The notes beneath the pieces were generated by a model, which ran no database searches, was not told the origin of the DNA, and saw only the letters and a list, made by a program, of their open reading frames with translations. Below, piece by piece: positions 19,106-27,004 of a DNA stretch of 64,000 nucleotides. The position numbers and the translations under genes were made by a program. Numbering within the stretch: position 1 is the first letter of the stretch; every line of letters begins with the position of its first letter. The DNA is from Lentzea cavernae (lineage in GTDB: Bacteria > Actinomycetota > Actinomycetes > Mycobacteriales > Pseudonocardiaceae). The stretch is from the NCBI RefSeq assembly GCF_014653695.1, contig NZ_BNAR01000005.1, forward strand, positions 372,001 through 436,000, read 5' to 3'.

Positions 19106-20149
19106 GTGACCGACATGCCGGGAAACCGACCCGCACCGCGGCAGGGTTCCGGCTCGGTGACGATCGCCCACGTCGCCGCGGCGGCGGGGGTGTCCAAGCA
19201 GACGGTCTCCAACGTGATGAACTCCCCGGCGAAGGTGCGCACGGAGACGCGGGAACGCGTGCAGCGGGCCGTGGCGGAGCTGGGGTTCCAGCCGAACCGG
19301 CTGGCGCGGGCGTTGCGGTCCAGCGCCGCCGGGATGATCGCGTGCCGCATCGAGCCCGTCTCCTCGCACTCGCTCGCCCACCTGCACGACCGCTTCCTCC
19401 ACGCACTGGCCGAGGCCGGGCAGGCGTCCGGCAGGCATCTGATGTTGTTCGCGGCGGACGACGCGGAGAGCGAGGCGGCCACCTGCGTCCAGCTCGTGCG
19501 CACCGGTTCGGTCGAGGGTGTCGTGCTGTACAACGTGGTTCCCGACGATCCGCGGCCGTCGATCTTGACGGAGGCACGGGTGCCGTTCGTGTGCTTCGGC
19601 AGGGCCGCCGATGCCGGCTGGGTGGACGTGGACAACGCGCGGGGCGTCGCCTCGGTCGTCGACCACCTCGCGGAGTCCGGTCACCGCAGCATCGGTTTCC
19701 TCGGTTTTCCCGAAGGCCACCGCGTCGGCGACGATCGCGCCGAGGGGTGGGTGACTGCGATGGACCGGCACGGCCTGCTGGCGGGCAGCCACCGTCTCGA
19801 CGTGCGGGGCGAGGACACCTGGCTGAGCGGCGCGAGGATGGCGCGCAGTCTGCTGGGCAGGCCCGACGCGCCGACGGCTCTGGTCGCGGCGTCGGACACG
19901 TTGGCTGCGGGCGCACTGCAGGCCTTCCGCGACCTCGGGCTGTCCCCTGGGCAGGACGTGGCGGTGGTGGGCTACGACGACACCCCGTCAGCGGAGGTCC
20001 TCGACCTGTCCAGCGTCCGTCAGCCGCTTCCCGAGGTCGGGCGGCGGATCGTGGAAGCACTCTGCTCCCCTGACGGGACAACGACTCCGGTGACGTCGCT
20101 GCTCCCGCCGGAGCTGATCGTGCGTGGTTCCTCCCGGCCCCAGGCCTGA
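19106..20149 (+). CDS. LacI-family transcriptional regulator
   Basis: The 347-residue product has the LacI N-terminal helix-turn-helix and hinge (VTIAHVAAAAGVSKQTVSNV and ELGFQPNRLARALRSS), then a periplasmic-binding-protein-like sugar-binding core (VDVDNARGVASVVDHLAESG, TALVAASDTLAAGALQAFRD, DVAVVGYDDTPSAEVLDLSS). The start is a GTG at 19106 behind GGAAGAGG. The gene precedes a secreted glycosidase on the same strand. Matching operator-like sequences lie before both genes, so it most likely represses itself and the glycosidase until a sugar ligand binds. Confidence 0.92.
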   Translation: MTDMPGNRPAPRQGSGSVTIAHVAAAAGVSKQTVSNVMNSPAKVRTETRERVQRAVAELGFQPNRLARALRSSAAGMIACRIEPVSSHSLAHLHDRFLHALAEAGQASGRHLMLFAADDAESEAATCVQLVRTGSVEGVVLYNVVPDDPRPSILTEARVPFVCFGRAADAGWVDVDNARGVASVVDHLAESGHRSIGFLGFPEGHRVGDDRAEGWVTAMDRHGLLAGSHRLDVRGEDTWLSGARMARSLLGRPDAPTALVAASDTLAAGALQAFRDLGLSPGQDVAVVGYDDTPSAEVLDLSSVRQPLPEVGRRIVEALCSPDGTTTPVTSLLPPELIVRGSSRPQA

Positions 20150-20161
20150 TCTCCGCCCAGG

Positions 20162-20241
20162 TTGGATCGATCCACTTTCCTCGATTGACACCGCCGACAA
20201 CGCTGTGGTTGTGTGCGTCACACGGGATTTTATCGATCCAA
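20162..20241 (+). promoter_or_regulatory. Two LacI-type operators flanking the glycosidase promoter
   Basis: TGGATCGATCCA at 20163-20174 is a perfect palindrome. TTTTATCGATCCAA at 20228-20241 repeats its half-site and nearly equals the site at 19044. A TTGACA at 20185-20190 between them could be the -35 element; the -10 is weak. Paired operators around a promoter are typical of LacI control. Confidence 0.6.
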
Positions 20242-20294
20242 GAACGTCCTTGGGGCCGCCGCCGAGCTAGGGCGTCGTCGGAAGGAACCCAGAG

Positions 20295-22556
20295 ATGAAC
20301 AGGCACAGTCGAAGGCGGCGCGGCTGGCTGGCCGCAGCCGTGAGCGTGGCGCTCGCCCTGGCCGGCAGCTCCCCCGCGTGGCACTCGGGACAGGCCCAGG
20401 CCTCGGTCACGCAGCACGACAGCGCTTCGATCGGGTGGGAGGGCGACTACTACGGCGTCCTCACCCACAAGGACGGCAGCTTCGACGTCCACTCCGGACC
20501 GAACACGACCGTCCGGTTCGGGATCTACAACAACCCCGGACGTGTCCAGTGGTTCAACGCCGGGGGCTACTACCCCGCCCTGACCACGCAGTTCGAGCGG
20601 GACAACAGCACCGTCACGATCACCAACTTCGGTGACAAGGTGACGATCGGCGGCCGGGACTTCGTCGCCATCTACTCCAGGGTCAGGGTCGTCAACCACG
20701 ACACGGTCGCCCACGTCCTCGATCCGGCTCCCTCGGGCGGCACCATCGCGCTCACGCGGCCGTCGACCACGGTCCAGCCGGGGCAGACCACCGACTTCGA
20801 CTTCGTGATCGCGGCCGACCGGTTCGGCCAGGGCCACGCCTGGCCCACGGCCTCCGAACTGACCTCGGCCGGCGGGTACGACGCGCACTACGCGCACATG
20901 ACGTCCTACTGGGACGGCAAACTCGCTCACATCGCGCAGATCCAGGTTCCCGACCCGCAGCTGGCCAACGCCTACCGCTCGGGGTACATCACCACGAACC
21001 TCGTCAAGGACGGCAACCGCCTCAACGTGGGCGAGAACGGCTACGACGCCATCTTCAACCACGACCTCGTCGGCATGCTGGTGCAGCTGCTGGAGGCAGG
21101 CGACCTGAACAAGGCGAAGGACTACCTGCCGACGCTGATCGCCCAGGACGATCCGAACGACATCACCCGGATGTACCCGGACGGCACATGGAAGTACAAC
21201 TGGCCCTGGGCGGTGTACCTGCGCAAGACCGGCGACGCGGCCTTCGTCCGGTCCCACTTCGCGACGATCAGGCAGACCGCGCACCGGATCGAGTCCGACG
21301 CCACCGGCCCCGGCGGGATCATGAAGGCCACGATCGCGGTGGACCACACCGGCTACTGGACCGTCGACAACCAGTCGGCGTTGCTCGCTCTGCTCACCTA
21401 CAAGTACATCGCCACCACCCTCGGCGAGACCGCCGAGGCGACGTGGGCCGGCCGGACGTACGACACCCTCCTGCGGGCGGTCAACGCACGGCTGAACACC
21501 ACGATCTCGAGCAACGGCCTGTCCTATCTGCCTTGTGCGATGGACGTTCCCAACAGCAGCGCCAACGTCTGCGGGCAGAACAACAACGGCAACTGGGCCT
21601 CGATGTTCCTCTTCGGCCGCTGGGCGTGGGACGGTCAGCTGTGGGGCAGCACCCCGGCCGGGCCGATGATCGACTTGATCGACGCCACCTACGACAACGG
21701 CTTCGCCCGTCTCTCGGGACTGCCCAAGCACACCTTCGGCGGCTACCCCGGTGTGAGCAGTTCCTACAACGCCGGTTACGGCTCGGCCGGTCTGGCCTCC
21801 TCCCGCTACCGCTCCGAGGGGATCCACGGCTACCAGTACCTGATCCAGAACGCCCAGAGCGCTCCGTTCTCCTGGTGGGAAGGGATCCAGACCGTTGGGA
21901 CGAGCAACTGGTCCCCCGGCACCCACAGCACCGCGGGCAGCGGATCCAGCCCGCACATGTGGGGGCAGGCCAACGCCTCCAAGGTGCTGCTCGACTCGTT
22001 GCTCGCCGAGAAGCTCGACGGCACCGTGATCGTCGGCCGGGGAGTGCCGAACCAGTGGCTGCGCGACGGGGCCACCACCTCCGTGGCCAACTACCCGATC
22101 GCGGGCGCCCGGCGCATGGGCGCGTCGATCAGCGTCGCCGGGGCGAACGTCACCCTGACCCTGACCGGCTCCGCTCCGGCGAACGGTGTGCGGTTCGAAC
22201 TGCCCGCATTCGTGGGCAACGTCGCCGGGGCCAGCGCGGGCACCGTCGACAGCGCCAAGGGCGTCGTCTCGCTGCCGGCCGGCACCAACTCCGTGACCGT
22301 GACCCTTGCCAGGACACCGGTGTTCACCGAGAAGGGCGGCCTCGACCTGCAGGGCTACTGCACCTCGATCGGCGCCGCGAACGGCGTGACCCTGGCGGGG
22401 ACGACCGCCCACGACTGGCGCTGCGTCACCGGTTCCGGCACGCGGCTGGCGATGGACCTCGACGACGCGTGCCAGCGTCAGAACCCGCACGAGCAGGGCG
22501 TCTTCGCCCGGTCCTCGTCGATCGCCGACCCGTACAGCTGGCGGTGTCTCGCCTAG
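20295..22556 (+). CDS. Secreted (alpha/alpha)6-type glycoside hydrolase
   Basis: The 753-residue product has a Sec signal (RRRRGWLAAAVSVALALAGS). A beta-rich N-terminal domain (about 40-180) precedes a helical domain (about 190-620) with motifs of (alpha/alpha)6-barrel sugar hydrolases (RMYPDGTWKYNWPWAVYL, YWTVDNQSALLALLTYK, SWWEGIQTVG). Candidate acidic catalytic residues occur there, but I cannot name the GH family. A beta-sandwich segment and a Cys-containing C-terminal domain (DLQGYCTSIGAANG, HDWRCVTGSG, SWRCLA) follow, possibly for substrate binding. It lies directly behind the LacI gene with operator-like sites, so it is probably sugar-induced. Confidence 0.75.
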   Translation: MNRHSRRRRGWLAAAVSVALALAGSSPAWHSGQAQASVTQHDSASIGWEGDYYGVLTHKDGSFDVHSGPNTTVRFGIYNNPGRVQWFNAGGYYPALTTQFERDNSTVTITNFGDKVTIGGRDFVAIYSRVRVVNHDTVAHVLDPAPSGGTIALTRPSTTVQPGQTTDFDFVIAADRFGQGHAWPTASELTSAGGYDAHYAHMTSYWDGKLAHIAQIQVPDPQLANAYRSGYITTNLVKDGNRLNVGENGYDAIFNHDLVGMLVQLLEAGDLNKAKDYLPTLIAQDDPNDITRMYPDGTWKYNWPWAVYLRKTGDAAFVRSHFATIRQTAHRIESDATGPGGIMKATIAVDHTGYWTVDNQSALLALLTYKYIATTLGETAEATWAGRTYDTLLRAVNARLNTTISSNGLSYLPCAMDVPNSSANVCGQNNNGNWASMFLFGRWAWDGQLWGSTPAGPMIDLIDATYDNGFARLSGLPKHTFGGYPGVSSSYNAGYGSAGLASSRYRSEGIHGYQYLIQNAQSAPFSWWEGIQTVGTSNWSPGTHSTAGSGSSPHMWGQANASKVLLDSLLAEKLDGTVIVGRGVPNQWLRDGATTSVANYPIAGARRMGASISVAGANVTLTLTGSAPANGVRFELPAFVGNVAGASAGTVDSAKGVVSLPAGTNSVTVTLARTPVFTEKGGLDLQGYCTSIGAANGVTLAGTTAHDWRCVTGSGTRLAMDLDDACQRQNPHEQGVFARSSSIADPYSWRCLA

Positions 22557-22572
22557 CTTTGGACCGATCGCG

Positions 22573-22605
22573 CCTGGCTCGCGGCACCGGAGACCGCGGG
22601 CCAGG
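22573..22605 (+). terminator. Hairpin terminator after the glycosidase gene
   Basis: CCTGGCTCGCGG at 22573-22584 pairs with CCGCGGGCCAGG at 22594-22605 (12-bp stem with one G-U pair, 9-base loop). It lies 17 bases after the stop codon and also faces the end of the acr3 gene, so it may serve both. Confidence 0.6.
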
Positions 22606-22633
22606 TGTGAGCGGCCTCAGTTCAGCACGAACG

Positions 22634-23704
22634 TCAGAGCTGGACGCGGGCCCAGCGGCGGCGCAGCCAGAGGCTGACGTACACGAGTCCGACGAGGACG
22701 GGCACCTCGATCAGCGGTCCGACCACACCGGCCAGGGCCTGGCCCGAGGTCACGCCGAAGACGCCGATCGCGACGGCGATGGCCAGCTCGAAGTTGTTGC
22801 CCGCCGCGGTGAACGCCAGCGTGGTGGTCCGCTCGTAGGACAGCCCGGACGCCTTGCCCAGCGCGTACGAACCGGCCCACATGACGGCGAAGTAGACCAG
22901 CAGCGGCAGTGCGATCCGGACGACGTCCAGCGGGCGGTTCGTGATGGTCTCGCCCTGCAGCGCGAACAGGACGACGATCGTGAACAGCAGGCCGTACAAC
23001 GCGATCGGGCCGACGCGGGGCAGGAACCTCGTCTCGTACCAGTCCCTGCCTCGCGCCCTCTCCCCCAGCCTGCGGCTCAGGTAGCCGGCGAGCAGCGGGA
23101 TGCCGAGGAAGACGAGCACCGACTTGGCGATCTCCCAGGCCGAGAAGTCGACGGAGGCGGTGCCCAGGCCGAGCCGGCCGGGCAGCAGTTCGAGGTAGAA
23201 CCAGCCCAGGACACCGAACATCACGACCTGGAAGACGGAGTTGAGCGCGACGAGCACGGCTGCGGCCTCGCGGTCGCCGCAGGCGAGGTCGTTCCAGATG
23301 ATGACCATGGCGATGCAGCGGGCGAGGCCGACGATGATCAGGCCGGTGCGGTACTCGGGCAGGTCGGCCAGGAAGATCCAGGCCAGCGCGAACATCAGCG
23401 CGGGGCCGAGCACCCAGTTCAGCACCAGCGACAGCAGCACGGTGCGGCGGTCGCCGGTGACGGTGTCGAGCCTGTCGTAACGGACCTTGGCCAGCACCGG
23501 GTACATCATCAGCAGCAGGCCGAGCGCGATCGGCAGCGACACCCCACCGATCTTCACCGCGTCGAGCACTCCCCGCAGGCCGGGGACGAACCGGCCGAGG
23601 AGCAGGCCGGCGGCCATGGCGACACCGATCCACACCGGCAGCAACCGGTCCAGGAAGGACAGTCGGTGCAGCACGTCCGGTGCCGCGGTTTCCTTGGTGC
23701 TCAA
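22634..23704 (-). CDS. acr3: ACR3-family arsenite efflux permease
   Basis: From a TTG at 23704, behind GGAGAA, the product has 356 residues, the usual ACR3 length. It has about ten membrane segments (LLPVWIGVAMAAGLLLG, SLPIALGLLLMMYPVLAKV, LVLNWVLGPALMFALAW). GLARCIAMVIIWNDLACG holds the conserved Cys and the segment typical of Acr3. It exports arsenite. The open frame continues upstream but runs across the arsR gene, so the TTG is preferred. It lies 25 bases after arsR on the same strand. Confidence 0.92.
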   Translation of the reverse strand: MSTKETAAPDVLHRLSFLDRLLPVWIGVAMAAGLLLGRFVPGLRGVLDAVKIGGVSLPIALGLLLMMYPVLAKVRYDRLDTVTGDRRTVLLSLVLNWVLGPALMFALAWIFLADLPEYRTGLIIVGLARCIAMVIIWNDLACGDREAAAVLVALNSVFQVVMFGVLGWFYLELLPGRLGLGTASVDFSAWEIAKSVLVFLGIPLLAGYLSRRLGERARGRDWYETRFLPRVGPIALYGLLFTIVVLFALQGETITNRPLDVVRIALPLLVYFAVMWAGSYALGKASGLSYERTTTLAFTAAGNNFELAIAVAIGVFGVTSGQALAGVVGPLIEVPVLVGLVYVSLWLRRRWARVQL

Positions 23705-23729
23705 CGGTTCTCCTGGTCGTGGGCGGACG

Positions 23730-24059
23730 TCAGCCGCAGCAGGCACTGGCGTCGCGCAGCGGGCCGCCCGGCGCGAGGACGGCCGCGAGGGTGTCGATGG
23801 CGGCGTTGTCGATGCGGTACCAGCTCCAGGTGCCGCGGCGCTCCCGGCTGAGCACACCGGCCCGCACGAGGATCTTGAGGTGGTGGCTCAGCGAGGACTG
23901 CGGCATGTCGAACTGGTCGGCGAGGTCGCAGAAGCACGCCTCCTGTCCCTCGGTCCGCCGCACGAGACCCACGAGCTCGACGCGGATCGGGTCACCGAGT
24001 GCCTTGAACAGCCGTGCGGCCGTCGTCGCGTCGAGCAGCGTCTGGTCCGGGCTCGTCAT
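23730..24059 (-). CDS. arsR: ArsR-family metalloregulator
   Basis: The 109-residue product is an ArsR/SmtB repressor: winged-helix motif FDMPQSSLSHHLKILVRAG and wing RERRGTWSWYRI. It has Cys in EACFCDL and a C-terminal ACCG tail. The CFC pair lies at the alpha-3 position and the C-terminal cysteines could complete an As(III) site. The ATG at 24059 is chosen; an ATG four codons upstream is possible. It is divergent from arsC and leads the acr3 transcript. Confidence 0.9.
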   Translation of the reverse strand: MTSPDQTLLDATTAARLFKALGDPIRVELVGLVRRTEGQEACFCDLADQFDMPQSSLSHHLKILVRAGVLSRERRGTWSWYRIDNAAIDTLAAVLAPGGPLRDASACCG

Positions 24060-24082
24060 GACGACCACCATAGCCACTTGGA

Positions 24083-24100
24083 TTGACAAATGTCGATACA
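24083..24100. promoter_or_regulatory. Putative ArsR operator between arsR and arsC
   Basis: TTGACA-AA-TGTCGA (24083-24096) is an inverted repeat with one mismatch, overlapping GTCGATACA (24092-24100). The reverse complement of that nonamer, TGTATCGAC, recurs before the flavoprotein gene at 25946-25954. Placement in the divergent gap fits ArsR binding. Confidence 0.6.
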
Positions 24101-24154
24101 GGCGGTGTGATCTGCATCGAAGAACTCCGATCCGGGACAGCGCAGGAGATGACC

Positions 24155-24556
24155 GTGCCCAAGACCCCCGAGGTGTTGTTCGTCTGCGTTCACAACGCCG
24201 GGCGCTCTCAGATGGCCGCCGCACTGCTGCAGCACCACGGCCTGGGCCGCGTCGCCGTGCGCTCGGCCGGTTCCGAACCGGCTGAGAAGGTCAACCCGGC
24301 CGCCGCGGCGGCACTGGCCGAGTGGGGCCTCGACATCACCGCCGAGGTGCCCTCGAAGCTCAGCACCGCCGACGTCGAGGCCTCCGACGTCGTGATCACG
24401 ATGGGCTGCGGCGACACCTGTCCGGTCTTCCCCGGCAAGCGCTACCTCGACTGGCAGCTCGACGACCCGGCGGGCCAGGGCATCGACGCCGTGCGACCGA
24501 TCCGCGACGACATCGACCGCCGCGTGCGCGGACTGGTCGCCGAACTGCTCGACTGA
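24155..24556 (+). CDS. arsC: Arsenate reductase, low-molecular-weight phosphatase type
   Basis: From the GTG at 24155, six bases behind AGGAG, the product has 133 residues. It has the phosphatase loop FVCVHNAGRSQMAAALL (Cys-x5-Arg-Ser) and TMGCGDTCPVFPGKRYLDW, with the later Cys pair. YLDWQLDDPAGQ matches actinobacterial arsenate reductases that work with mycothiol/mycoredoxin or thioredoxin. It reduces arsenate to arsenite for export by ACR3. The frame is open to 24083 but that part overlaps the operator. Confidence 0.9.
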   Translation: MPKTPEVLFVCVHNAGRSQMAAALLQHHGLGRVAVRSAGSEPAEKVNPAAAAALAEWGLDITAEVPSKLSTADVEASDVVITMGCGDTCPVFPGKRYLDWQLDDPAGQGIDAVRPIRDDIDRRVRGLVAELLD

Positions 24557-24569
24557 CGCCCCGGCGGTG

Positions 24570-25901
24570 TCAGCGTGCGCTGGGCGCGAGACCGATCGAC
24601 ACGTCGACCGTCTCCGGAGCTCCGCAGCAGCCACCACTGTTCTTCTGCTCCTGCGGAGCGTCGAACACACCGGCGCCACCGCACACCCCGGTCTCGGGCA
24701 GCACGAGCTCGACCCGCGCGGCCGCCTCGAGGTCACCGGAGATCGCGGCCACGACGGACCGGGCCTGCTCGTAGCCCGTCAGCGACAGGAACGTCGGCGC
24801 ACGGCCGTAGCTCTTCATGCCCACCAGGTAGACACCCGGTTCCGGGTGCCGCAGCTCGGTTTCACCGTGCGGGTAGACCGTGCCGCACGAGTGGACGTTC
24901 GGGTCGATCAGCGGCGCGAGCTTCGCCGGGGCCTGCAGCACCGGGTCCAGGTCCAGCCGGACCTCCGACAGCCACGACAGGTCCGGCCGGAACCCGGTCA
25001 GGACGACGATCTCGTCCACGTCCCCGACCCGATGGCCGTCGAACGACTCCAAGATCAGCTTGCCGCCATCACCTCGTTCGACCGCGGCGGTGCGGAACCC
25101 GGTGACGGTGTCGATGTGCCCGGCCTCGGCCGCCTTCCTGGCCCGCGACCCCAGAGCACCGCGCGCGGGCAGCTGGTCGGACTCGCCGCCACCGAAGACG
25201 TTGCCCACCGCACCGCGGCGCAACAACCACACGACCTTCGTGCCGGGCTCCTGCTCGGCCAGCTCCGCCAGCACGACCAGCGCGGTGAGCGCGGAGTGCC
25301 CGCTGCCCGCGACGGCGATCCGCTTGCCCGCGTACCGCGAACGCTCGGCATCGAGGTCGGGCACGCGGTAGTTGATCTGCGCGGCCGCGGCGCCCTCCCC
25401 CGCCGCCGGCAGACCGTCACCGCCCAGCGGGTTCGGCGAGCCGAAGGTGCCGGAGGCGTCGATCACCGCACGAGCGGCGATGCGCTCCTCACCCGCGCTG
25501 GTCCGGACGTGCACGGTCAGCGGCTCGTCCTCACGGCCGGCGTCCACGACCCGGTCGCGCCCGCGCCGAGCGACACCGACAACCCGAGCACCGAACCTCA
25601 CCCGGTCGCCCAGGACCTCCGCGAGCGGCGCGAGGTAGAGGTCGGCCCACTCCTGACCCGTCGGGTAGGTGTCACCGTCGGGCCGTGCCCACCCCGTCGC
25701 GAGGAGCATCCGCTCAGCGGCCGGGTCGACGAGCTCGCTCCACCGCGAGAAGAGCCGGACGTAGTTCCACTGCGACACGGCCGCACCGGCGCGATCACCT
25801 GCCTCCAGAACGAGCACCCGCCCCCCTCGTTCGACCAGATGCGCCGCCGCGGACAAACCCGCAGGTCCGGCACCCACCACGACGACCGGCAACTCGCTCA
25901 C
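24570..25901 (-). CDS. FAD-dependent oxidoreductase of the arsenic cluster
   Basis: The 443-residue product has an N-terminal FAD-binding motif (VVVVGAGPAGLSAAAHL), a second Rossmann motif for NAD(P)H (RIAVAGSGHSALTALVVLAE) and a long mid-region like flavin monooxygenases. It resembles the flavoproteins (ArsO-like) often found in ars operons. The C-terminus carries Cys residues (TGVCGGAG, GGCCGAPE) that could bind arsenic or another metalloid. It converges on arsC with 13 bases between stops. The substrate is not established. Confidence 0.82.
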   Translation of the reverse strand: MSELPVVVVGAGPAGLSAAAHLVERGGRVLVLEAGDRAGAAVSQWNYVRLFSRWSELVDPAAERMLLATGWARPDGDTYPTGQEWADLYLAPLAEVLGDRVRFGARVVGVARRGRDRVVDAGREDEPLTVHVRTSAGEERIAARAVIDASGTFGSPNPLGGDGLPAAGEGAAAAQINYRVPDLDAERSRYAGKRIAVAGSGHSALTALVVLAELAEQEPGTKVVWLLRRGAVGNVFGGGESDQLPARGALGSRARKAAEAGHIDTVTGFRTAAVERGDGGKLILESFDGHRVGDVDEIVVLTGFRPDLSWLSEVRLDLDPVLQAPAKLAPLIDPNVHSCGTVYPHGETELRHPEPGVYLVGMKSYGRAPTFLSLTGYEQARSVVAAISGDLEAAARVELVLPETGVCGGAGVFDAPQEQKNSGGCCGAPETVDVSIGLAPSAR

Positions 25902-26233
25902 GACACACCCCTTGCATCGAAGGATTTCGAATCAACGGGTCGGACTGTATCGACCGGGATCGATTGATGCAACCATCGATCCGCGTCGATGCTTCAGTCA
26001 TGACATCCACGGCGAAGGCGTCGCCACCGGCAACGCGACCTTCGAAACCGAAGTTCCCCTACGCGGGCACGGACTTCCGCGCCTGGGGCGTCGGCAAAGC
26101 CCTGGCGCACAAGGAGGTCGAGGCCGCAGGCCCCTGGAGGTTGCAGACCTCGATCTTCTCGAACCACCGGGCGGGAGTCCGCGATCTTCGTCCACTGTGG
26201 ACGCGAGTCGGGAGGCCGGTCCCGCCGGACCTG
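25902..26233. promoter_or_regulatory. Regulatory gap upstream of the arsenic flavoprotein
   Basis: This 332-base gap holds several dyads: GATTTCGAATC at 25923-25933, TGTATCGAC at 25946-25954 (shared with the arsR-arsC gap), and GGATCGAT (25957-25964) with ATCGATCC (25975-25982), an 8-bp perfect inverted repeat. They fit control of the flavoprotein gene by ArsR or another regulator. A plus-strand frame from 26000 has no recognisable motif and was not called. GTCCACTGTGGAC lies at 26190-26202. Confidence 0.5.
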
Positions 26234-26626
26234 TCAGCGCTGCGGTGGTGCGGACGAGGCGCGAAGAGCGACGACGGCGTCGGCCACGGCAGGAAACAGC
26301 GGTAGCCGCGATTCCATGCCGCTCACGGTCAAGGACCTCGTCACAGCCTTGTGCGCCGCGACGATGCCGAAGGGGACGCCTTGCCGCCGGGACTCCTGCT
26401 GGACGGAGACGAGCAGGCTGACGCCGGCGGAACCGAAGAAGGTGACCGAGTGGAGGTCGAGCACGATGCCGTTGGGGCGTTGGTCGAGCACGAGGAGCAC
26501 GTCCGCGAGCGAGGTCTTCGCCGTCTTCATGTCGAGCTCGCCGGCGATCTCGACCACCGCGATGCCGTCGTGGTCAGTGGTGCGCAGAACCGGTTGGTCC
26601 GCGGCCTCGTCGAAGTCGTGTGCCAT
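26234..26626 (-). CDS. STAS-domain anti-sigma factor antagonist
   Basis: The 130-residue product is a SpoIIAA/RsbV-like STAS domain: VAVVEIAGELDM-type first strand (IAVVEIAGELDMKTA), GIVLDLHSVTFFGSAGVSLL with the conserved phosphorylatable Ser in FFGSAG, and SLTVSGMESRLPLF near the end. Such proteins bind anti-sigma kinases when unphosphorylated and thereby free a sigma factor. No kinase or sigma gene is adjacent. Confidence 0.9.
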   Translation of the reverse strand: MAHDFDEAADQPVLRTTDHDGIAVVEIAGELDMKTAKTSLADVLLVLDQRPNGIVLDLHSVTFFGSAGVSLLVSVQQESRRQGVPFGIVAAHKAVTRSLTVSGMESRLPLFPAVADAVVALRASSAPPQR

Positions 26627-27004
26627 TCCGAACTCCCATCAGCCAACCGTGAAAAGCGCCGACACGAGCCGCTGCCCCACCCGGAGAACCAGTAGACGAA
26701 CCTCTCTGCATGATCAATCCCTGTCCCCCACGCTATCCCGCCACGGGACGAGGGCACAACCACGTCCGGCAACGGGCGTGCGGCCGCGACGCAGGCTCGC
26801 CGGACCGCCGGGGACCGTCGCGGACACAGCCCATGCGCGAGACGTGAGACAGTTGAGGTTCACATCGCCCCGGGTTCATGCCGGTAGGCGCTTTTCATCC
26901 AAGAGCGGACGCCTGGTCCAGGCGGCGTCTCACCGCTCGCGGAAGGTTCGCCCACCCCACGCCCTTCACCGGGCTCTGCACCACCCCCACAAGGGAGACC
27001 TCCC
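26627..27004. other. Intergenic region before the ATP-grasp gene
   Basis: No gene is supported in this 378-base stretch. It ends in an AAGGGAG ribosome binding site at 26991-26997 for the downstream gene. Promoters for the STAS gene (minus) and ATP-grasp gene (plus) should lie here, but no clear boxes were found. Confidence 0.4.

Noticed and set aside
18639-22490. 1283-residue minus-strand frame
   Set aside because: Shadow of the kinase, LacI and glycosidase genes, which have clear domains in other frames.
26000-26305. Plus-strand frame beginning MTSTAKASPPATRP
   Set aside because: No ribosome binding site or known motif, and its 3' part lies antisense to the STAS gene.
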